In this document: positions 16,368 through 24,373 of the stretch, one piece after another | Position numbering within the stretch: position 1 is the stretch's first letter | Layout: each line of letters starts with the position of its first letter | Assembly: GCA_949298545.1 (NCBI GenBank) | Contig: CASFWX010000056.1 | Span: 1-35,985 of the forward strand | Length of the DNA: 35,985 bases | Source: an uncultured Verrucomicrobiota bacterium | GTDB lineage: Bacteria; Verrucomicrobiota; Verrucomicrobiia; Opitutales; Intestinicryptomonadaceae | Reading direction: 5' to 3' | The notes under the pieces: model-generated | What the model was told of the DNA's origin: nothing | Database searches by the model: none | Seen by the model: the letters and a program-made list of their open reading frames with translations, nothing else | Translations under genes and position numbers: made by a program

Positions 16368-17491
16368 AGTTTACCCGCCTTGATTATTGTGGGCCTATTC
16401 CATGTTCGCGCGCAGTTTATGAGCAGTCCGGTAAACGCAAACATCGCCACCAGATTCGAACCGCCGTAGCTTATAAAGGGCAGGGAGATCCCCTTTGTGG
16501 GGAGGAGTCCAGTCACCACGCACATGTTGAAAAGCGCCTGCATTATAATCATCATTGCGGCTCCGGCGCACAGCGAGAATTCAAAGAGGTTTGGGGCCTT
16601 CCGCAAGTTCAGGATCGCGCTTATAAATATTATGGCAAAAAGCGCCACGATTCCCATTGTGCAAAACATTCCAAGTTCTTCGCCTGCTATTGCAAATATG
16701 AAGTCGGTATGCGCCTCGGGAAGGAATGAAAGCTGTTGCCGTCCGCGCGCTATACCGACGCCTTTTATCCCTCCGCTTCCAAATGCCAAAAGAGCCTGGT
16801 TTAACTGGTAGGAACCGTCAGCCTTTGTGCCTTCCACGTCGAGAAAACTCATTATGCGCTGAAGCCTCACCGGGTTGTGGTATACCATTATGCAAAATCC
16901 GGCGGCTCCAAGCAGAACGGGGAACAAAATATAACGCAATTTTACGCCGGCGAGGAAGATGAGGATGAATCCTATCGATGCGCACAAGGCAGTTGTTCCG
17001 TAGTCTGGTTCAAGTATGATTGGTATGCAGAACATGCCGATAATGAATAGCGGCATCAGGAGCCCGCGCGAAAACGAAGCTAAACGGCGTTGATTCTCAT
17101 GTAGATAGGCCGACAATAGAATTATGAGGGAAAATTTTGCCAAATCGCTCGGCTGGACCGCTATGCTGCCTATTTCAATCCACCGGCGCGATCCGTTAAC
17201 TTCACGGCCTATTTGCGGAATGAGGACGAGCAATAAGAGGAGAACCGTGGCGACGGCTAATGGTATGGAGAGCTTTTTTATAAGCTTGAGATTTATAAAA
17301 GAAGCGAATAATCCGACCGCGAAGGCAATACAGGTCCAGAGGGCTTGTTTCCTGACAAAGACATAAGGATCGGGGCGATTTGCTCCCGCGCTCATTATTG
17401 TCAGCAACCCTATCGCTGTTAAAGCGATTACGGGAAAGATTATGAAAAAGCAAGTTCCCCGCGAATGGTTATTTTCGGGCATTTCCCCCAT
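16364..17491 (-). CDS. ftsW: Septal peptidoglycan polymerase FtsW (SEDS family)
   Basis: FtsW polymerises lipid II at the septum together with FtsI. The 375-residue protein has about ten hydrophobic segments. SEDS family blocks seen are GSRRWIEIGSIAVQPSDLAKF, EPDYGTTAL, the segment RIMSFLDVEG...GSYQLNQALLAFGSGGIKGVGIARG, TDFIFAIAGEELG and PTKGISLPFISYGGSNL. It sits immediately upstream of murG. An ATG at 17482, preceded by a G-rich stretch, is an alternative start. Confidence 0.95.
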   Translation of the reverse strand: MGEMPENNHSRGTCFFIIFPVIALTAIGLLTIMSAGANRPDPYVFVRKQALWTCIAFAVGLFASFINLKLIKKLSIPLAVATVLLLLLVLIPQIGREVNGSRRWIEIGSIAVQPSDLAKFSLIILLSAYLHENQRRLASFSRGLLMPLFIIGMFCIPIILEPDYGTTALCASIGFILIFLAGVKLRYILFPVLLGAAGFCIMVYHNPVRLQRIMSFLDVEGTKADGSYQLNQALLAFGSGGIKGVGIARGRQQLSFLPEAHTDFIFAIAGEELGMFCTMGIVALFAIIFISAILNLRKAPNLFEFSLCAGAAMMIIMQALFNMCVVTGLLPTKGISLPFISYGGSNLVAMFAFTGLLINCARTWNRPTIIKAGKL

Positions 17492-17512
17492 TTCGCACAG
17501 CGCGCTCGCAAG

Positions 17513-18664
17513 TTAGATTTCGATTATCGGCATATTGTCGTTGGGGTTAGCCTGCGGTGGGGGTTCGTCGGATTTCGGAGAGGTTTGTTCGGCGGTTTGC
17601 CCAGATGGCTTTTCTTCGTCCGCCTGGACTTCAACTGGGGCGCTCGCTGTCTGTGTTTTGCTTTCGGGCGCGGGAGCAAGTTGCGCGGCGGCTTCTTGGG
17701 GCTGTGGTTGCTTGGTATCCATATTTTTAGCGGAGGCGCCGGCGGCAGATTTTGGGGCTTTTATTATTAGAATTTGTCCGACGCGTATTTTGCGGGGATC
17801 GGAGATATTGTTGCGTTCAGAGATCGCCGAAACTGTCGTGCCGTATCTTTTGGCTATCATACCGAGATAATCGCCGCTCTTAACGGTATATTTTATCTCT
17901 CCCTCGGAAATTTTTTCGGCGCCAGAAGCCCGGACTTCAGGCGAGGCTTTCCCTGACGGATTCCCTTTGGGAAGGATTAGCTTTTGGCCTATTCTTATAT
18001 TGTGGTTTTTCAGGTTGTTTGTCGCCATGATTTGCGCGACGGTAGTTCCGCGCTTGCTCGCTATGCGCGACAGCGAATCGCCCTTTACAACGACGTATTT
18101 TTCCGTTTCAAGGGACAAATTCGCCGCTTGCATATCTGCCGCTTGCGGAGCCGGCTGCACGGGGGCTTTGCTGCTTGCCGGGAGTTTTATCTCTTGGCCG
18201 ATTTTAAGTATGCTTTTCGACGTTAACGAGTTTAGCTCCATAATTTCGCTTTGGGATATTCCATGGCTTTTTGCGATGCGCGATATGGAGTCTCCCTTGC
18301 GGACCTTGTAAATCGCGACGCTCTCGTCCGGAGTTTGAGCAGGCTTTGCAGGCTCCGCCGGTTTAACGGTTTCAAAGGAGTCCACTTCATTTATGGACGG
18401 GCTTTCTTTTGCTGCCGGGCGAGTGGGATCGCTGCGGAGGGTCAAGCTCCCTTCTGGGGGCAGGGATTCTTCGGGGGGAGGAGTGTTTATGTCGGAAGAT
18501 TCGTCCGGCACGGCAATTTCGGTTGTTTTAGCCATTTCTGGAACCGGCGGAGTGCCGGGTTTCGACGCTTCCGCGTCGGAACTGCAGCCGGCCTGAATAA
18601 GAAGCATTCCTATTGCGGCGGCGTGAAGCGCTACTATTGTCGTAATTGCCACGGATTTTTTCAT
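17513..18664 (-). CDS. LysM-repeat lipoprotein inserted in the dcw cluster
   Basis: This 383-residue protein starts with a signal sequence ending in a lipobox-like LIQAGC (C27), so it is probably a membrane-anchored lipoprotein. A proline/glutamate/serine-rich linker leads to three LysM domains (about 118-162, 189-232 and 258-302), each with the pattern Y-x-V-(x)-G-D-x-(x)-x-I-A. The C-terminal 70 residues are low-complexity, rich in Gln, Ala, Pro and Glu. LysM domains bind peptidoglycan glycan chains. No catalytic domain is visible, so it is more likely a wall-binding or division-accessory protein than a hydrolase. The open frame extends to 18745, but the ATG at 18664 gives the signal peptide and has GGGG upstream. 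It lies between murD and ftsW, a place with no extra gene in the standard cluster. Confidence 0.85.
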   Translation of the reverse strand: MKKSVAITTIVALHAAAIGMLLIQAGCSSDAEASKPGTPPVPEMAKTTEIAVPDESSDINTPPPEESLPPEGSLTLRSDPTRPAAKESPSINEVDSFETVKPAEPAKPAQTPDESVAIYKVRKGDSISRIAKSHGISQSEIMELNSLTSKSILKIGQEIKLPASSKAPVQPAPQAADMQAANLSLETEKYVVVKGDSLSRIASKRGTTVAQIMATNNLKNHNIRIGQKLILPKGNPSGKASPEVRASGAEKISEGEIKYTVKSGDYLGMIAKRYGTTVSAISERNNISDPRKIRVGQILIIKAPKSAAGASAKNMDTKQPQPQEAAAQLAPAPESKTQTASAPVEVQADEEKPSGQTAEQTSPKSDEPPPQANPNDNMPIIEI

Positions 18665-18702
18665 AATTATTACCCCTTTTAATTTTGCTGATATTTTTAC
18701 TC

Positions 18703-20007
18703 TTATTTTAAATTCTTCAAACACAAAACAGCGGAATCGAAACATTTTCCTCTTTCGGCGTATCCCGAAAACATTCCAAAGCTTGAGAAGGCTGGGCTAA
18801 ACAAGGCGCAACCATGCCCGTTTGCCATCTTGTATGCGCTGTTTACCGCAGTTTGCATATCTTTTGCCTCGCGCGCCCCAAGGGGGAGCCCTTTCAAGCG
18901 CTCAGACAGTATTTTTGCGGTTTCTCCTATGAGAATCGCTCCTTTTGCTGTTTTATACAATTCATTTACGAGCTCATCGAGCTCGCAGAATTTATTTTTC
19001 CCCCCTCCTATCCAGACGAGATTTTTTTCGTTGCGGAGTTCGCGGAGAGCCGCGATCGCGGCATGCGCATTGGTCGCTTTGGAGTCGTTGTAAAATGCCA
19101 TGTCGCCGACAAAAACCGGAGAGCCGAATCTATATTGGGGCAGTTTGAAAGATTTGGCGGCCTCTATTATTGCCTCTTTTTCAATTCCCAAATCCGACAG
19201 AAAGGCTTTTGCCATTGTGAAGTTTCTGGCTTGTATCGATGATGAAAAAGGTGGGGGGGATTTTTCGGGGGAGTTTTCATCGAATATTTTTGCGAAGCCC
19301 GGGAGGGGCTGGGAAAGCAGTTTTAGAGAGGCTTCGGCGACGCTGTATCCCGCGTAGAATCTTTGTGTTTTCAGAGCGGATACGAGATTGTATTTTGCAT
19401 TGAAATACTCTTTGAGGTTTATGTGCCAATCCAAATGGTCTGGGGCAAAGTTCGTCCAGATGAGCGAATCGGGGCGCAAAAATTTTAGGCGTGAAGTTTG
19501 GAAAGAGCTCAGTTCGCAAACGGCAATTTTCTCTTTCCCGAAATTTTTATCTTCAGCTGCGAAAAGAGATAGCGGCATTCCGATGTTTCCCGCCGACACT
19601 GCGTCGACCCCGGAGTGTTTGAGCGCGTGGCTTATAAATGAAGTGAGGGTGGTTTTCCCGTTCGTTCCGGTTATTGCCACAATTTTTCCGCGCCAGGCGA
19701 GGGCGGCGAGGTCGGGCTCGCAAATGGCGCATGCGCCCGCCCGGTCGGCGAGCCTTATCCATTCGTGATCGGGCCTAAAAGCGGGGGAATAGACGACAAG
19801 CTTGTGATTTTTTGCGCTCGTTTCATCGAATGCGGATTCCGATATAGAACTAGCATTCCCGTCAGGAGTGTTTTGGGCGTAGAATTTAGATTCTATCCCG
19901 AGCGAGTCCAGCAGCGCTTGCGCGGCGCGCCCGCTCGCGCCCGTTCCGAAAATTGCGGCGCATTTTCCTTCGCAGATGTGCCTTATGTCGTATTCTTCGG
20001 AACCCAT
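18703..20007 (-). CDS. murD: UDP-N-acetylmuramoyl-L-alanine--D-glutamate ligase
   Basis: MurD adds D-glutamate to UDP-MurNAc-L-Ala. The 434-residue protein has an N-terminal Rossmann motif FGTGASGRAA, the P-loop ITGTNGKTT (about 112-120), SAGNIGMPL, ELSSFQTSRL, NFAPDHLDWH, the C-terminal-domain FYNDSKATN, and the ending SPAFSSFGMFSGYAERG, which is the MurD SPACASFD block in altered form. I chose the ATG at 20007, eight bases after the mraY stop; the open frame upstream begins only with TTG and overlaps mraY. Confidence 0.95.
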   Translation of the reverse strand: MGSEEYDIRHICEGKCAAIFGTGASGRAAQALLDSLGIESKFYAQNTPDGNASSISESAFDETSAKNHKLVVYSPAFRPDHEWIRLADRAGACAICEPDLAALAWRGKIVAITGTNGKTTLTSFISHALKHSGVDAVSAGNIGMPLSLFAAEDKNFGKEKIAVCELSSFQTSRLKFLRPDSLIWTNFAPDHLDWHINLKEYFNAKYNLVSALKTQRFYAGYSVAEASLKLLSQPLPGFAKIFDENSPEKSPPPFSSSIQARNFTMAKAFLSDLGIEKEAIIEAAKSFKLPQYRFGSPVFVGDMAFYNDSKATNAHAAIAALRELRNEKNLVWIGGGKNKFCELDELVNELYKTAKGAILIGETAKILSERLKGLPLGAREAKDMQTAVNSAYKMANGHGCALFSPAFSSFGMFSGYAERGKCFDSAVLCLKNLK

Positions 20008-20015
20008 GGCGGTAT

Positions 20016-21116
20016 TTATCTGATTTTGAGAGTCGCCAGTCCTGCCAATGCGAAGAGCAGCGACATTATCCAAAACCTAATAGTGACTTTTGTCTCCGCC
20101 CAGCCTTTCAGCTCAAAGTGGTGGTGCACGGGCGCCATTAAAAATATTCTGCGCTTTGAGGTTTTGTACGAGGCAACCTGCATGATTACGCTTAGCGCCT
20201 CCATTACAAATACGCCCCCCACTATTACGAGCGTGAATGGCTGCTGGCTCATGAAGGCTATCGCGCCGACCAAACCTCCGATGGCGAGAGATCCCGTGTC
20301 GCCCATAAAGACTTCGGCAGGGTGTGAGTTGTACCACAGAAATGCCAGGCTCGCCCCGACAAGCGCGCAGCATACCACTGTGAGTTCCCCGCAACCCGGA
20401 ATCATGCGGAGAAAGAGGTATTCGCTGGCGATGGCGTTGCCCGCCGTATATGTGAAGACCGCGTAGGCCATAGCAACGGAGATTGTACAGCCAATTGCCA
20501 GGCCGTCGACGCCGTCGGTTAGGTTTATTGCATTGCTAGATCCCGCTATGACCAGATAAAAGAGAAGCGCCGCCATTGCCATCGGCATATATTGGACGAG
20601 CGGATGTTTGAGAAAAGGAATCCAAAGTTCGCGGGTGATGAAATTGTATTCCTTCGAAAAATACAGTACGGCGAGGGCAACCATTGCGGTTGCAAGTTGA
20701 GCGGCAAGTTTTGCTTTCCCCGATATTCCGCGGCTGTTTTTCTTGGAGATCTTGAGATAGTCGTCCGCGAAGCCGAGGGCAGACAGCGAAGTGTAGACGA
20801 ACAGCGCTACAAATACGAGCGCGTTCATGCGCGCAAAGAGAATGGATGCCATTGCCACGGAGGCGTATACTATTATGCCTCCCATGGTCGGAGTTCCCTT
20901 TTTCGCGCTGTGCAAATCGGCGAGTTTCCCGACTTCATCCTTGCTTCTGAAACTTTGTCCGAATTTAATTTCGCGCAATTTTCCGATTACATAGGGGGCA
21001 ATCAGCATGGCGACGGCGAATGCCGACACCAAAGACATTCCGCATCGGAAGGATTGGTAGCGGAAAAGGCGGAGAGGCCCGCACAAATCTTCAAAATTTG
21101 CAAGATAGTAGAGCAT
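20016..21116 (-). CDS. mraY: Phospho-N-acetylmuramoyl-pentapeptide transferase
   Basis: MraY transfers phospho-MurNAc-pentapeptide to undecaprenyl phosphate, giving lipid I. The 366-residue, roughly ten-helix protein has the family blocks HSAKKGTPTMGG, the aspartate pair in ALGFADDYLK, NLTDGVDGLAIG, FMGDTGSLAIGG and the cytoplasmic HHHFELKGW. The start codon overlaps the murF stop as TGATG. Confidence 0.97.
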   Translation of the reverse strand: MLYYLANFEDLCGPLRLFRYQSFRCGMSLVSAFAVAMLIAPYVIGKLREIKFGQSFRSKDEVGKLADLHSAKKGTPTMGGIIVYASVAMASILFARMNALVFVALFVYTSLSALGFADDYLKISKKNSRGISGKAKLAAQLATAMVALAVLYFSKEYNFITRELWIPFLKHPLVQYMPMAMAALLFYLVIAGSSNAINLTDGVDGLAIGCTISVAMAYAVFTYTAGNAIASEYLFLRMIPGCGELTVVCCALVGASLAFLWYNSHPAEVFMGDTGSLAIGGLVGAIAFMSQQPFTLVIVGGVFVMEALSVIMQVASYKTSKRRIFLMAPVHHHFELKGWAETKVTIRFWIMSLLFALAGLATLKIR

Positions 21117-22762
21117 CAGATTTTCTCTCTTTCGTCTTCATCGTCGTCTTCCCCGCCAAGAGGTTCGGGATCGCCTTCTTCTTGCATGATTTGCTCTTCC
21201 TCGTCGTCAAGTTCGCAAAGCTCCTCCTCATCATTGGAGGCTTCGTCTTCCTCGTCGACACTGTCGTCTGTGGATTCGTGGCTGTCTCCTTGGGGAGAGT
21301 TATTGTCGCCGGCACATTCTGGGGAGGAATCTTCTTCGAGAGGAGCTTCCCCTTCTTGCTGCGCCGTGGCGCTGGTGAGGCTGTTTAGGGCTGCATCGGG
21401 GAGCGCTTTTTCGAGTTCGCAAATTCGGCTTCCCTTTACAAAGACGGCTCCCTCAAAACCTTCAATATGGCTTTTCGCCTCTTCCGCATTTTGAAAAATA
21501 GAAATGTCTGATTCGTCCCAGCCTGCCTCGATCATGGCATTCTTATAGATGTCGGAATTTTCTCCGACGAGGACCGCCTTGTTGCCGTTGCCGCGGGGCA
21601 GGTGCAGGCCGATTTCGCGGTGGTGCCTGTGGTTTGCAAGGCCGAGTTCCGCCATTTTGCCAAGCACGAACATCTTGGGCTTTTCTTCGCCGTAGAGCTT
21701 AGCGAAATTGGCGAGTGCGTCTTTCATGGAAGTGGGGTTTGCGTTGTAGCAGTCGATGTAAAAATCGGCCTTTTCTGTCTTTGAAATTTGTCCGCGCAAG
21801 GGCAGGGGCGAAAATTTTTCAAGTTGCGCGGCTATATTTTCCTCTTTGGCTCCCAGCATCAGGGAACATGCGATTGCCAGCAGCGCGTTCTCTGTCATTC
21901 CCTGGCTCATATTTGGCATTTCAAAGTAGAATTCGTCGCCGCCTTCGACACACATGTCGATGGCGGTTGCGGAGCGGCTTGCCGCGCTTATGGAGTATCT
22001 AAATATGAGGTCTGCTTTAAAGTCGGGGGCGTCCGCAGAAGCTATTACCGCCTTTTTGCATTTCAATTCGTCGAATGCTTTCCAACTTAAGAGATTATGG
22101 TGGAAAAGTGCCCATCCATCTTCATCGACACCCGCGCAGAGGGCGGATTTTTCCTTTGCCACGTTTCCGACTTCGCCGAAATATTCCAGATGCGCCAGCC
22201 CGACATTTGTTATTATGGCTATGTCTGGGCGTATCATATCCGCGAGGGCTTTCATTTCGCCCGGCGCGGAAACTCCGGCTTCGACTATTGCGAGCTGGTT
22301 TTGGCGGAGATCTATTTTTGTCAACGTGAGGGGCACGCCTATTTGGTTGTTCAAGTTCCCTTCCGTGACAAGAGGGTTTTTCCAGGCGGCAAGCGCGGCG
22401 AGCATTTCCTTCGTGGAAGTTTTTCCGCAAGACCCAGAGACCGCAACCACCGGATTTTCAAATCGCCTCCTATGGAATTGCGCTATCTTTTGAAGGGCGG
22501 ATAGAGAGTCGTCTACGACGAGTACTGGAACGGCAAGATCGAGTTCGCGTTCGGCAATTACGGCGCTTGCGCCGTTTGCCACTGCGTCGGCGGCGAAGTC
22601 GTGGCCGTCGCGCCTCCCTTTTAAAGCGACAAAAGCGAAGTCTTTTTCGACATTGCGGCTGTCGTTTGTAAAGCCTCTTATTTCAGGGCGCTTATTTGGG
22701 GGCATGAGTGTCCATGAACCTCCCGTCCACGCCTGAATATCGTCTGTTTTAAAAAACGGCAT
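21116..22762 (-). CDS. murF: UDP-MurNAc-tripeptide--D-Ala-D-Ala ligase with long acidic C-terminal tail
   Basis: MurF adds D-Ala-D-Ala to the tripeptide precursor. Residues 1-455 form a normal MurF: DSRNVEKDFAFVAL in the N-terminal domain, P-loop SGSCGKTSTKEM (109-120), EGNLNNQIGVPLTL, EAGVSAPGEM, TNVGLAHLEYF, DCYNANPTSMKDAL, LGKMAELG and a final FVKGSRICELEKAL. The protein then continues for about 93 residues beyond the usual end. This tail has roughly half Asp/Glu in its last 80 residues and no predicted fold; it is coded by about 21119-21397. MurF proteins are normally near 450-460 residues. AAAGGA upstream of the ATG is a good ribosome binding site. The tail is in frame with no sign of a frameshift. 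Confidence 0.94.
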   Translation of the reverse strand: MPFFKTDDIQAWTGGSWTLMPPNKRPEIRGFTNDSRNVEKDFAFVALKGRRDGHDFAADAVANGASAVIAERELDLAVPVLVVDDSLSALQKIAQFHRRRFENPVVAVSGSCGKTSTKEMLAALAAWKNPLVTEGNLNNQIGVPLTLTKIDLRQNQLAIVEAGVSAPGEMKALADMIRPDIAIITNVGLAHLEYFGEVGNVAKEKSALCAGVDEDGWALFHHNLLSWKAFDELKCKKAVIASADAPDFKADLIFRYSISAASRSATAIDMCVEGGDEFYFEMPNMSQGMTENALLAIACSLMLGAKEENIAAQLEKFSPLPLRGQISKTEKADFYIDCYNANPTSMKDALANFAKLYGEEKPKMFVLGKMAELGLANHRHHREIGLHLPRGNGNKAVLVGENSDIYKNAMIEAGWDESDISIFQNAEEAKSHIEGFEGAVFVKGSRICELEKALPDAALNSLTSATAQQEGEAPLEEDSSPECAGDNNSPQGDSHESTDDSVDEEDEASNDEEELCELDDEEEQIMQEEGDPEPLGGEDDDEDEREKI

Positions 22763-22789
22763 TTTTTATCCTTTGATGTCTTATAAGCG

Positions 22790-24373
22790 TTATATGAGGC
22801 CCTTTAGGGCCAATAGTTCTTCAGCGACGCGTTTGTCGTCGAATGGTATAATGGTGTCGCCAAGCTCCTGAAATGTTTCGTGCCCCTTGCCGGCTATTAG
22901 TATGCAGTCCCCGTCCGATGCTGCGTCTATGGCAAGGTTTATCGCGCGCCTCCTGTCCTCTACAAAAGCTATCTTTGCCGGGTTTACGACGCCTTTTTTC
23001 ATGTCGCTGAAAATTTGTTCCAAGCTTTCGCCGCGGGGATTGTCTGAAGTCGCCCATGCTATATCGGCATACTCCTGGACAGTTTTCGTCATGAGGGGCC
23101 GCTTGCTCCTGTCGCGTTTGCCTCCGCAGCCGAAAACTACCAAGAGGCGTCCCTTGGCTACTTTTCTCAACATCGTCAGGCCGTTCTTTAGCGCGTCGTC
23201 GGTGTGGGCGTAATCGACGAATATGTCAAAGTTTTTCGGGCTTTGAACCTTTTGCATTCTGCCGGGAACTCCCCTGAATTCGGCGAGAGCGCTTATGGCT
23301 TTTTGCAGGGAAACGCCTTGGGATTGCGCTATGCACAAAGCGGCGAGGGCATTCGACACGTTGTAATGGCCGGGCATCTTTACCGCAACTTCGGCGTGCT
23401 CGCCGCTTTTGAGAACAAGCGCAAAGCGCGACATGTTAGGCTCGAGCCTTAGGTTTGTCGCTCGGACATCGGCGTCTTCTGAGTCTATTCCGAAAGATAT
23501 AAGCTCTGTTTTAGGATCGAGCCTTTGTGAGAGCTCGCGCCCGCGCGGATCGTCGAAGTTTATGATTGCCACGCGCGGCAAAGTGCCAAGGGCCCCGGTA
23601 AACATAGAGGCTTTCGTCTCGAAATATGAGTCCATATCCTTGTGGTAGTCGAGATGGTCGCGCGTGAGGTTGGTAAAGCAGGCGCAGTCGATTTTTATTC
23701 CTCCGACCCTGTTTTGAGCTATCGAATGCGAGCTGACTTCCATTGCCGCGTAGGAACAGCCGGCGTAGCGCATTTGACTGAGCATCGCGTGCAGCTCGAG
23801 CGCCTCGGGCGTCGTGCGTGCCGCGGGTAGGCACCTTCCGCCGAGATCGTAGTGTATGGTCCCTATGAGGCCGCACTTGCCCTTTGTGCGTGAGAGAATC
23901 TCCTGCGCCATCCAGGTTACGCTGGTTTTGCCGTTTGTTCCGGTTACGGCTATTATCTTCATCGCCTCGTCTGCCGCTCCGTAGAAATTTTTAGCGGCTT
24001 TGCCGAGCGTTTTGGACATGTCTTCCACTTGAATCCACGTCGCAGGAAAAACTTTAGGCGCGGGGCGTTCCGAGACTATGACAGATGCTCCCCTGTGCGC
24101 TGCTTCCTCCACGTAAAGGTTTCCGTCGGCGTTTATTCCCTTGACGGCGAAGAAGGCAGTTCCGGGGGCGACCCTTCTGCTGTCGGCTATGAGCATTTTT
24201 ATTTCAGCGTTTTTGTCGCCGGTGAGCTTTAGGGCTTCCGAGGCTTTTGCCAGCCGCTCGGCGGTGTAGGGCACTGCGCCTCCTGAATCATGCTGGGCGA
24301 ACGACATGCGGGCGAACCTGTCGCGCGCTCCGCATAGAGAAATTAAACTTTCGAGATTTGAGAATCCTACCAT
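22790..24373 (-). CDS. murE: UDP-MurNAc-tripeptide synthetase (meso-DAP adding)
   Basis: MurE adds the third residue of the stem peptide. The 527-residue protein has DSRRVAPGTAFFAV, the P-loop TGTNGKTSVT (about 144-153), GTIHYDLGG, ARTTPEALELH, EVSSHSIAQNRV, NLTRDHLDYH and GKGHE. The specificity motif is DNPR (about 444-447), which in known MurE enzymes marks meso-diaminopimelate rather than lysine, so a Gram-negative-type stem peptide is expected. I chose the ATG at 24373, preceded by GGAAAGG; a GTG at 24391 would lengthen it by six residues. It overlaps the ftsI end by seven bases. Confidence 0.95.
   Translation of the reverse strand: MVGFSNLESLISLCGARDRFARMSFAQHDSGGAVPYTAERLAKASEALKLTGDKNAEIKMLIADSRRVAPGTAFFAVKGINADGNLYVEEAAHRGASVIVSERPAPKVFPATWIQVEDMSKTLGKAAKNFYGAADEAMKIIAVTGTNGKTSVTWMAQEILSRTKGKCGLIGTIHYDLGGRCLPAARTTPEALELHAMLSQMRYAGCSYAAMEVSSHSIAQNRVGGIKIDCACFTNLTRDHLDYHKDMDSYFETKASMFTGALGTLPRVAIINFDDPRGRELSQRLDPKTELISFGIDSEDADVRATNLRLEPNMSRFALVLKSGEHAEVAVKMPGHYNVSNALAALCIAQSQGVSLQKAISALAEFRGVPGRMQKVQSPKNFDIFVDYAHTDDALKNGLTMLRKVAKGRLLVVFGCGGKRDRSKRPLMTKTVQEYADIAWATSDNPRGESLEQIFSDMKKGVVNPAKIAFVEDRRRAINLAIDAASDGDCILIAGKGHETFQELGDTIIPFDDKRVAEELLALKGLI

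Noticed and set aside
20592..21494. 300-codon plus-strand frame with serine runs
   Set aside because: The serine runs are the reverse complement of the acidic codons of the MurF tail, and the rest opposes mraY.
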